This document shows, piece by piece, positions 1 through 5,097 of a stretch of 5,097 bases of DNA. This DNA comes from PS1 clade bacterium (GTDB lineage: Bacteria > Pseudomonadota > Alphaproteobacteria > RS24): positions 1 to 5,097 of the forward strand of contig JADHOK010000099.1 in assembly GCA_016779015.1 (NCBI GenBank), read 5' to 3'. A program made the translations under genes and the position numbers. The notes beneath the pieces were generated by a model, which ran no database searches, had not been told where the DNA came from, and saw only the letters and a program-made list of their open reading frames with translations. How positions within the stretch are numbered: the first letter of the stretch is position 1; every line of letters starts with the position of its first letter.

Positions 1-1332
1 GCGCGTCATCAGCTGGCGCAATCGGTTGACGGCGGGGGCCAGCATGGCGCTGTTCTCGCCTGGCTGCGTGGCCGGTTGAGCAGGCCTCGAAAAGGCTGTT
101 AACGGCATGATATTATTGACATCTTCAGCAATACGCGCGCCAAAGACCAAGGCCTCAAGCAGCGAATTACTGGCCAGACGATTGCCGCCATGCAAGCCCG
201 TTGAGGCCACCTCACCGCACGCCCAAAGGCCGGGCAGGCCGGTGCGTCCATAATGGTCGGTTCTGATGCCGCCCATATGAAAATGCGTCGCCGGTGCGAT
301 GGGCAGCGGCGTGGCGGTCGGGTCGATGCCGACCTTGCGGCATTGTTCGGCCAATGTCGGAAAGCGTGTCGCCAGATTCTCGGCAATGCCATTGGGTCTG
401 AGATCGAGGCCGACACCGCCGGTCTCATTTATCTGATTGAACACGGCGCGCGCCACCACATCGCGCGGTGCCAATTCGGCGCGCTCGTCGATATCGGGCA
501 TGAAGCGGTGGCCGTGCGCATTGACCAATTGCGCGCCTTCGCCGCGCAGTGCCTCAGTGGCCAGCGGCGCGGGGTCGCTACCATGGGTAAAAGGCCCGGT
601 CAGCGCGGTGGGGTGAAACTGGACGAATTCGGCATCGGCGATTTGCGCTCCGGCGCGTGCCGCCATGGCCAGAGCTTCGCCATTGGCACCGCGCGGATTG
701 GTGGTCACGGCGTAAAGATGGCCGATGCCGCCGGTCGCCATAATGACGGCGCGGGCGCGAATAAATAGCGGGCCCATAATCGGACTGTTATCGGCCGGGC
801 GCGCGAACACGCCTACGACACGTCCGTTTTCGACCGCCAATTCATAGGCCGAATAGCCTTCGAGAAAATTCAGCGACGGGCTGGCTTCGGCGCGGTCTAT
901 CAGCGCCCGCATAATGGCTCGGCCCGAGCGGTCGCCGGTCACACCGATAATGCGGTTGCAGCTATGCGCGGCCTCGCGGCCAAGTTTCAGCGCGCCCGTC
1001 TGGTCGCGGTCAAAAGCTACGCCGAGCGTCTCTAAATCCTCGATGCGCGCCGCCGCTTCGGCGGCGACAAATTGCGCGACCGTCTCGTCGACCAGACCGC
1101 CGCCGACATCTATGGTGTCTTGCGCGTGCAGGGCCGGGCTGTCATCGGGGCCAAGCGCGGCGGCAATGCCGCCTTGTGCCCATTTGCTGGCCGCGCCTTT
1201 GGTGCGCTTGCCCGCGGCCATCACCGTTACCGGTCGCGGGCCGAGCTTCAGCGCCGTGAACAGTCCGGCGAGACCGGCCCCGATGATGAGAACATCACCG
1301 GCATCGACAATATTGCTGGGGGCGGGGTGCAT
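1..1332 (-). CDS. nadB: L-aspartate oxidase NadB (C-terminus cut off by window edge)
   Basis: Flavoenzyme that oxidises L-aspartate to iminoaspartate, the first step of de novo NAD synthesis; its product is used by NadA, encoded directly upstream. I translated 444 codons on the minus strand without a stop. Seen: an N-terminal FAD dinucleotide-binding motif GAGLAGL (residues 18-24), the family block SKWAQGGIA (49-57), QFHPTAL with His240, APRD with Arg290, THFHMGG with His350, the flavin-binding stretch WACGEVASTGLHGGNRLASNSLLE around Arg385. These match the catalytic and substrate-binding His/Arg positions of E. coli NadB. The family is usually about 510-540 residues, so roughly the last 70-100 (helical C-terminal domain) lie outside. 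The ATG at 1332 is chosen; an in-frame GTG at 1338 is possible. No clear Shine-Dalgarno is seen, and the start lies 8 bp after the nadA stop, suggesting translational coupling. Confidence 0.96.
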   Translation of the reverse strand, partial: MHPAPSNIVDAGDVLIIGAGLAGLFTALKLGPRPVTVMAAGKRTKGAASKWAQGGIAAALGPDDSPALHAQDTIDVGGGLVDETVAQFVAAEAAARIEDLETLGVAFDRDQTGALKLGREAAHSCNRIIGVTGDRSGRAIMRALIDRAEASPSLNFLEGYSAYELAVENGRVVGVFARPADNSPIMGPLFIRARAVIMATGGIGHLYAVTTNPRGANGEALAMAARAGAQIADAEFVQFHPTALTGPFTHGSDPAPLATEALRGEGAQLVNAHGHRFMPDIDERAELAPRDVVARAVFNQINETGGVGLDLRPNGIAENLATRFPTLAEQCRKVGIDPTATPLPIAPATHFHMGGIRTDHYGRTGLPGLWACGEVASTGLHGGNRLASNSLLEALVFGARIAEDVNNIMPLTAFSRPAQPATQPGENSAMLAPAVNRLRQLMTR

Positions 1333-1340
1333 CGGCACGT

Positions 1341-2426
1341 CTATTTGGATAGCTCAATCATCCGTTCAACGGCGGCGCGCGCTTTGTCGGCGACGGCGGC
1401 GTCAACGGTGATTTCGGTGCGGTTCAACACCATAGCTTCAAGCACTTTCGGCAGGGTGATTTGCTTCATATGCGGGCACAGATTGCACGGGCGAACAAAA
1501 TTGACCTGCGGGTTCTCAACCGCGATATTGTCGCTCATCGAACATTCGGTGACCATCATCACGCGTTCGGGCTGATTGTCGCTGACCCATTTTATCATCG
1601 CTGAGGTCGAGCCGGAGAAATCGGCTTCGTCGAGCACATCGGGTTTGCATTCGGGGTGGGCGATGATTTTGAGGCCCGGATCGTCTTCGCGATATTGCTG
1701 CAATTCTTCCGCCGTGAACAGTTCGTGCACCTCGCAACGGCCTTTCCAGGCAATCACTTCGACGTCCGCTTCGCGGGCAATGTTTTGCGCCAGATATTCA
1801 TCCGGAATGCACAACACACGCTCAGCGCCACTCTTGCCGAGGCCGTTGACAATTTTTACCGCATTGGAGGAGGTGCAGCAGACATCGCTTTCGGCTTTCA
1901 CCGCAGCGGAGGTGTTGACATAGGTGACAATCGGCACGCCGGGATAGGCTTCGCGCAGCGCCCGCACATCCTGCGCGGTAATCGATTCTGCCAGCGAGCA
2001 ACCGGCGCCCATATCGGGCATCAGCACGGTTTTCTCCGGACACAATAGTTTCGAGGTCTCGGCCATGAAATGCACCCCGCATTGGACAATCACATCGCCC
2101 TCGGCTTGGGACGCTTCAATGGCCAGTTGCAGGCTGTCGCCGACCACATCGGCGATGCAATGAAAAATTTCCGGCGTCTGATAATTATGCGCCAGAATAA
2201 CCGCGTTTTTCTCTTTTTTCAGCTCGTTAATGGCTTTGATATAGGGCGCGAAAAACGGCCATTCGACCGATGGGATGACGCTCTTCACACGCTCGTAAAG
2301 CGGTGCCATATCGCGCGCCAGCCCGTCCGAATAGGCGATATCCATTTCTTCCAAAATGCGCGCGCCAAACTGGCCCGGCAGGGCGTCCATGGCGGCGGTT
2401 CGAAGGCTGTCGCTGGCAGTAAACAT
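1341..2426 (-). CDS. nadA: Quinolinate synthase NadA
   Basis: Iron-sulfur enzyme that condenses iminoaspartate with dihydroxyacetone phosphate to quinolinate; cytoplasmic, second step of de novo NAD synthesis. The protein has 361 residues from the chosen start (E. coli NadA has 347). Seen: AHNYQ (79-83), CGVHFMAETSKLL (116-128), MPDMGAGCSLAES (136-148), VTYVNTSAAVKAESD (167-181), TSSNAV (185-190), GRCEVHE (229-235), HPEC (257-260), GSTSAM (272-277) and the terminal CNLCPHM (314-320). By comparison with E. coli the three [4Fe-4S] ligands are Cys143, Cys231 and Cys317. Two ATGs are candidates, 2432 and 2426. An AAAGG touches the first with no spacer but sits 6 nt from the second, so 2426 is preferred. 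It forms an operon with nadB and has its own promoter and operator upstream. Confidence 0.97.
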   Translation of the reverse strand: MFTASDSLRTAAMDALPGQFGARILEEMDIAYSDGLARDMAPLYERVKSVIPSVEWPFFAPYIKAINELKKEKNAVILAHNYQTPEIFHCIADVVGDSLQLAIEASQAEGDVIVQCGVHFMAETSKLLCPEKTVLMPDMGAGCSLAESITAQDVRALREAYPGVPIVTYVNTSAAVKAESDVCCTSSNAVKIVNGLGKSGAERVLCIPDEYLAQNIAREADVEVIAWKGRCEVHELFTAEELQQYREDDPGLKIIAHPECKPDVLDEADFSGSTSAMIKWVSDNQPERVMMVTECSMSDNIAVENPQVNFVRPCNLCPHMKQITLPKVLEAMVLNRTEITVDAAVADKARAAVERMIELSK

Positions 2427-2432
2427 AATCAT

Positions 2433-2437
2433 CCTTT
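2433..2437 (-). promoter_or_regulatory. Ribosome binding site of nadA
   Basis: On the minus strand AAAGG lies directly before ATGATTATG. With the first ATG (2432) there would be no spacer, while the second ATG (2426) has a normal 6-nt spacer. This site therefore argues for the downstream start. Confidence 0.6.
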
Positions 2438-2439
2438 AT

Positions 2440-2460
2440 TTATACTCAAAATGAGTATAA
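2440..2460. promoter_or_regulatory. Perfect 9-bp inverted repeat, probable NadQ/NrtR-type operator of nadAB
   Basis: Arms TTATACTCA (2440-2448) and TGAGTATAA (2452-2460) are perfectly complementary around a 3-nt AAA centre. The repeat lies 13 bp upstream of the first nadA ATG and begins about 10 bp downstream of the probable -10 box, where a bound repressor would block initiation or early elongation. A gene for an NadQ/NrtR-type regulator ends 74 bp upstream. Regulators of this family act as dimers on palindromes of about 20 bp before NAD genes. That this protein binds this site is inference. There is no run of T on either strand, and the loop is only 3 nt, so a terminator is unlikely. Confidence 0.75.
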
Positions 2461-2470
2461 TTGTTACTTT

Positions 2471-2500
2471 ATAATATGGGGGGGCGATGGGAAATTGCAA
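2471..2500 (-). promoter_or_regulatory. Probable sigma70-type promoter of nadAB
   Basis: Read on the minus strand, TTGCAA (2500-2495) can serve as -35 and TATTAT (2476-2471) as -10, separated by 18 nt. Transcription would start near 2464, so the inverted repeat would lie just downstream of the start site. The spacer contains a run of seven C (plus-strand G at 2478-2484). The assignment rests on consensus likeness only. Confidence 0.5.
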
Positions 2501-2533
2501 GTGCTAAAGGCGGCGAATTATGCGGCGCGACCG

Positions 2534-3490
2534 CTATTTGGGCGCGCGCGATTTGCGCCCAGCCGAGACGCGCAAACCCGCCAACGGGCGTTCGGCCCGA
2601 TTACCATGGCGAAAACGAAACAGCTCGGCCGGACGACCACGGGCGCGACTGGTCTCGCCGGTCGCCTCGACAAAGCCCGACTTTTCCACAAGACGCCGAA
2701 AATTTTGCTTATGAAGCGACGTGCCGATGACCAGTTCGGTGGTCTTTTGCAGCGCCCGCAGCGTGAAGCGGTCGGGCATCAGGTCAAAAATCACCGGCCG
2801 ATATTTCAGCTTGCCGCGCAGACGCCCCAAAGCGGTGGCCAATATGCGCCGATGGTCGAGCTGCATACTGTCCCCAAGACCGCGGGCGGTGTCTTTACTG
2901 CGCCCGTCGCGCGCCGCTTCTTCAACCAGTCCGGCTTCGTATAAAAGCTCGTAACGCTCAAGAACAAATTCCTCATCCCAAGGCGTGTCGTCATGACCGC
3001 CAAAAGCCAGCCGCACCCGTGCCGCGGCGAGCGGTTCGCCGGATAATCTTTTATCGAGTTCGGGCAATATCATCGCATCGAGAATTTCGGGGCGGCCGTC
3101 GCGCCAATCCTCCCACGGGAAATAGCGATAGAGGTCATCCCACGCTGCTCCGGCGGCGTCTTCGGCTGCCATATTGTCTTGGGCCAAGGCTAAATAGCCG
3201 ACCGAGACGATATGGCGTTCGTCTTTTGCGGCGCCGTGATGGCGGCCTTGGTCGGCGAAAGTATAAAGCTGTTCGACATGCGCCAGATCGACCCCAACCT
3301 GCTCGCGCACCCATTGGCGCAACCCTATCTCCATGGTGCGGTGGCGGTCGGGCATGAACGGGCCAAACGGCAGCCGCTTGTCGCCGTCATTGGCATCTTG
3401 CAGCGCCCGAAATTGCAGCACCCCATCCTGCGCGCGCAAAATGGCGGTGCTGATGTCAATCAGAATATCTGTGGTGCCGCTGTCACTCAT
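2534..3490 (-). CDS. nadQ: NadQ-type transcriptional regulator of NAD synthesis (degenerate Nudix + winged helix, NrtR-like, COG4111)
   Basis: Probable repressor of the adjacent nadAB operon; 318 residues. Residues about 5-150 form a Nudix-like domain with GPFMPDRHRTMEIGLRQW (43-60), REQVGVDL (62-69), VEQLYTFADQGRH (72-84), VSVGYLALAQ (95-104) and YRYFPWEDWRDGRPEIL (121-137). The Nudix box is degenerate: against RExxEExG the sequence reads QWVREQVG (59-66), keeping only one of the glutamates, so hydrolase activity is unlikely and ligand sensing more likely. Residues about 219-295 match the NrtR-type winged helix: FDLMPDRFTLRALQ (235-248), NFRRLVEKSGFVEATGE (263-279), GRPAELFRF (285-293). A basic tail follows. 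The ATG at 3490 is chosen because an upstream ATG (3565) would lie inside the preceding gene and add 25 unrelated residues; no strong Shine-Dalgarno is seen, and TTG at 3496 is possible. It starts 17 bp after the synthase stop, so the two are probably one transcript. The symbol rests on family recognition and context. Confidence 0.88.
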   Translation of the reverse strand: MSDSGTTDILIDISTAILRAQDGVLQFRALQDANDGDKRLPFGPFMPDRHRTMEIGLRQWVREQVGVDLAHVEQLYTFADQGRHHGAAKDERHIVSVGYLALAQDNMAAEDAAGAAWDDLYRYFPWEDWRDGRPEILDAMILPELDKRLSGEPLAAARVRLAFGGHDDTPWDEEFVLERYELLYEAGLVEEAARDGRSKDTARGLGDSMQLDHRRILATALGRLRGKLKYRPVIFDLMPDRFTLRALQKTTELVIGTSLHKQNFRRLVEKSGFVEATGETSRARGRPAELFRFRHGNRAERPLAGLRVSAGRKSRAPK

Positions 3491-3507
3491 CGGCAATGAG
3501 GTTAGCT

Positions 3508-4632
3508 TTATCCGGCGCGGCGGACAATAATGCTGCCGGCGGAATAACCCGCACCGAAACTGCAAATCACGCCCATATCGCCGCTTTCAAAATCGCTTTT
3601 GTGTTTGTGGAAGGCGATGATGGACCCGGCCGAGCTGGTATTGGCATATTCGTCCAGCACGGTCGGCTGCATGTCATCGGTCGGCTCTTCGCCCAGCACT
3701 TTTTTGGCAATAAAATCGTTCATATTGCGATTGGCTTGGTGCAGCCACATGCGGCGTAGCCCGTTCGCTTGCAGATTGTTATCAGCCAGATGGTCGGTAA
3801 TCATTTGCGCCACCATGGGAACCACTTCGCGGAATACTTTGCGGCCTTCCTGAATGAACAGCTTGTCTTTTTCGTCGCGCGTTTCGGGCGCCGTGCGGTT
3901 CAAAAAGCCGAAATTATTGCGGATATTGTTAGAGAATTTGGTCACCAGACGGGTATCGACAATCTCGAAACCCTGCTTGTTTCTGGCAATCTCGGCATCC
4001 TCGAGGATGACCGCTGTTGCGACATCGCCGAAAATGAAATGGCTGTCGCGGTCGCGGAAATTCAAATGCCCCGAACACACTTCGGTGTTCAGCATCAACA
4101 CGCGCTTGGCGCTGCCCGAGCGGATCATGTCATAGCCGGTTTGGATGCCGAATGTCGCCGATGAGCAAGCGACATTCATGTCAAAAGCGAAGCCGTTAAT
4201 ACCCAGCAGGTCTTGAATTTCGATAGAGATGGCCGGATAGGCGCGCTGTAAATTGGAGCAAGCGACCAGCACGGCGTCAATTTCATCGGCTTCCAATTGG
4301 GCTTCGGCCAGCGCCTGCTTGGCGGCGGTGACGCCCATTTCAGCCAGCAGCGAGGGCTGGTCATTGGAGCGTTCGGGAATACGCGGGCACATTATGTCGG
4401 GGTCCAGCGTGCCTTGTTTATCCATGACATAGCGACTTTTAATGCCCGAGGCTTTTTCAATAAACGCGACACTTGACGGTGCCAGCGCCTCAACCTCACC
4501 GGCCTCGATGGCGGCGGCGTTCTCGCTATTGAATTTTTCGACATAGGCGTTGAAACTCGCCACCAATTCGTCATTGCTTATCGACTGGCTAGGCGTAAAC
4601 AATCCGGTGCCGGTCAAAATAACCTGGTTCAT
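3508..4632 (-). CDS. Beta-ketoacyl-ACP synthase III, PA3286-like (FabH-type)
   Basis: Thiolase-fold condensing enzyme that joins an acyl-CoA to malonyl-ACP, starting or re-entering fatty acid synthesis in the cytoplasm. It has 374 residues, longer than classical FabH (about 317-330); part of the extra length is a helical-looking stretch at residues 25-90. The Cys-His-Asn triad is visible: Cys156 in MNVACSSAT, His298 in WLHQANRNM, Asn331 in EYANTSSAGS. FGDVATAV (201-208) and FGAGYSAGS (359-367) are the usual glycine-rich elements. The sequence resembles Pseudomonas aeruginosa PA3286, known to condense octanoyl-CoA with malonyl-ACP and so shunt beta-oxidation intermediates into synthesis; the same substrate here is inference. 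The start at 4632 is supported by GGGAGGG six nt upstream, in preference to an in-frame ATG at 4668. It is followed after 17 bp by the NadQ-type regulator gene. Confidence 0.92.
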   Translation of the reverse strand: MNQVILTGTGLFTPSQSISNDELVASFNAYVEKFNSENAAAIEAGEVEALAPSSVAFIEKASGIKSRYVMDKQGTLDPDIMCPRIPERSNDQPSLLAEMGVTAAKQALAEAQLEADEIDAVLVACSNLQRAYPAISIEIQDLLGINGFAFDMNVACSSATFGIQTGYDMIRSGSAKRVLMLNTEVCSGHLNFRDRDSHFIFGDVATAVILEDAEIARNKQGFEIVDTRLVTKFSNNIRNNFGFLNRTAPETRDEKDKLFIQEGRKVFREVVPMVAQMITDHLADNNLQANGLRRMWLHQANRNMNDFIAKKVLGEEPTDDMQPTVLDEYANTSSAGSIIAFHKHKSDFESGDMGVICSFGAGYSAGSIIVRRAG

Positions 4633-4638
4633 CAAATT

Positions 4639-4645
4639 CCCTCCC
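4639..4645 (-). promoter_or_regulatory. Ribosome binding site of the ketoacyl synthase gene
   Basis: GGGAGGG on the minus strand lies 6 nt before the ATG at 4632. It fixes the start there rather than at the in-frame ATG at 4668, giving the N-terminus MNQVILTGTGLFTP expected for the family. Confidence 0.8.
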
Positions 4646-4707
4646 GCAAAACAGGCGTAAAGTAACATATTTCGGACCGCTGACGAGGGGCGAAGGGCGG
4701 TTTTACC

Positions 4708-4732
4708 GTCACATTCGGTGACATTTTGTTAC
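4708..4732. repeat. Three GTNAC words at exact 10-bp spacing; possible operator
   Basis: GTCAC (4708-4712), GTGAC (4718-4722) and GTTAC (4728-4732) start exactly 10 bp apart, placing them on one face of the helix. The first two also form an inverted repeat GTCAC-N5-GTGAC. The position, 76-100 bp before the synthase start codon, suits regulator binding. No known regulator motif is recognised and chance is possible. Confidence 0.3.
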
Positions 4733-4733
4733 G

Positions 4734-4760
4734 GATGCCGCCTTTCAGGCGTCCCGCATC
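4734..4760 (-). terminator. Stem-loop after the YgfZ-like gene, possible weak terminator
   Basis: On the minus strand GATGC (4760-4756) pairs with GCATC (4738-4734), and inside it CGCCT (4751-4747) pairs with AGGCG (4743-4739) around a GAA loop; a GGGA bulge separates the stems on one side. It begins 7 nt after the stop codon. There is no following T-run, so it may stabilise the mRNA end or terminate only weakly. Confidence 0.35.
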
Positions 4761-4767
4761 TCGGCAT

Positions 4768-5097
4768 TTAAAGGGTGAGGCGCACCGGTGCGCCATTCAG
4801 CGTCAGTGGCTCGGCCAGCGCGTCCTCGCGAATAAGCGCCAGCCCGCAGCCGTCACGCAACGCCACCAGCTCGCCGCCGACGCGCTCGGCCGCCGTCAGC
4901 AGCTTGTCGCCGTGATTACCCGTCGCCCCGTCAATTTCTATCGGCCGCAGTTTTTTGCGCAGACTGCCTTTGCGATGGGTGCGCGAGGTTACTTCCTGAC
5001 CGACAAAACAGCCTTTTTGAAAATCGATTGCATTGGCGGCCTCGAAACCATATTCGAGCGGAAAAATACTGCCGGGCGGCATTTCGCTCTGGCCTTG
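4768..5097 (-). CDS. ygfZ: YgfZ/GcvT-like folate-binding protein (N-terminus cut off by window edge)
   Basis: Only the last 109 codons are present, ending in TAA at 4768-4770. The fragment carries the signature of the YgfZ/CAF17 family: FPLEYGFEAANAIDFQKGCFVGQEV, with the KGCxxGQE motif at positions 5016-4993 and its cysteine codon at 5010-5008, followed by TSRTHRKGSLRKKL and a short beta-rich end. This family is related to the glycine-cleavage T-protein, binds tetrahydrofolate and supports maturation or repair of some iron-sulfur enzymes. NadA, encoded further down, is such an iron-sulfur enzyme, but no direct link is shown. The gene is separated from the synthase by 135 bp and a stem-loop, so it is probably a separate transcription unit. 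Confidence 0.88.
   Translation of the reverse strand, partial: QGQSEMPPGSIFPLEYGFEAANAIDFQKGCFVGQEVTSRTHRKGSLRKKLRPIEIDGATGNHGDKLLTAAERVGGELVALRDGCGLALIREDALAEPLTLNGAPVRLTL

Larger units (their letters stand above)
4633..4767. other. Intergenic region upstream of the ketoacyl synthase gene
   Basis: The 135 bp between the YgfZ-like stop and the synthase start should contain the promoter for the synthase-regulator pair. I found no convincing -35/-10 pair; TATGTT (minus, 4669-4664) is a possible -10 without a recognisable -35. It holds the stem-loop at 4734-4760, the three GTNAC words at 4708-4732 and the ribosome binding site. No copy of the TTATACTCA half-site found before nadA is present here. 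Confidence 0.5.

Noticed and set aside
99..428. Minus-strand open frame of 109 codons within nadB
   Set aside because: It is in a different frame from the NadB reading frame, which continues through it with STGLHGGNRLASNS and other conserved motifs; no frameshift is needed.
253..768. Plus-strand open frame of 171 codons opposite nadB
   Set aside because: The minus strand in this stretch encodes conserved NadB motifs without interruption. The plus-strand product is Arg/Gly/Ala-rich with no recognisable domain, as expected for an antisense shadow in GC-rich DNA.
914..1575. Two overlapping plus-strand open frames opposite the start of nadB and the end of nadA
   Set aside because: They overlap each other and lie opposite the FAD-binding motif of NadB and the CNLCPHM end of NadA; their products are low-complexity and resemble no family.
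2440..2460. Inverted repeat considered as a transcription terminator of the regulator gene
   Set aside because: The stem is AT-rich, the loop is 3 nt, and no T-run follows on either strand; its place between -10 box and start codon fits an operator better.
2495..2944. Plus-strand open frame of 149 codons starting in the nadA upstream region
   Set aside because: It lies mostly opposite the conserved winged-helix domain of the regulator and has no clear ribosome binding site or domain.
3491..3565. Extended N-terminus of the regulator starting at the ATG at 3565
   Set aside because: The extra 25 residues lie over the 3' end of the synthase gene, are Arg/Cys-rich and unlike the family N-terminus; MSDSGTTDILIDIS at 3490 fits better.
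1..5097. Search for a defence, mobile, CRISPR or RNA element as a hidden new system
   Set aside because: Nearly all the sequence is occupied by five recognisable housekeeping-type genes in one direction. No repeat array, transposase, tRNA-like structure or composition shift was seen by eye.

Overview
This is a moderately GC-rich bacterial window, most like an alphaproteobacterium. The main clue is an NadQ-type (COG4111, NrtR-like) regulator next to a nadA-nadB operon, an arrangement known from that class. Genus or species cannot be read from the sequence. All five genes lie on the minus strand, so transcription runs from high to low coordinates; the two outermost genes are cut by the window edges.

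In transcription order: (1) the last 109 codons of a YgfZ/GcvT-like folate-binding protein (4768-5097); (2) a 135-bp intergenic region with a stem-loop and three evenly spaced GTNAC words; (3) a complete ketoacyl-ACP synthase III of the PA3286 type (3508-4632); (4) only 17 bp later, a complete Nudix/winged-helix regulator of the NadQ/NrtR type (2534-3490); (5) a 101-bp intergenic region holding a plausible sigma70-type promoter and a perfect 9-bp inverted repeat, the likely regulator operator; (6) nadA, quinolinate synthase (1341-2426); (7) nadB, L-aspartate oxidase (1-1332, C-terminus off the left edge), starting 8 bp after nadA ends.

NadB oxidises L-aspartate to iminoaspartate. NadA condenses this with dihydroxyacetone phosphate to quinolinate, the entry to de novo NAD synthesis. 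The usual next gene, nadC, would lie just beyond position 1. The regulator probably senses an NAD-related metabolite through its degenerate Nudix domain and represses nadAB by binding the palindrome between promoter and start codon. The synthase and the regulator are probably co-transcribed, which would place an acyl-chain enzyme and the NAD regulator under one promoter; that link is inference.

No RNA gene, mobile element, CRISPR array or frameshift was seen. The many plus-strand open frames are GC-rich shadows of the minus-strand genes.
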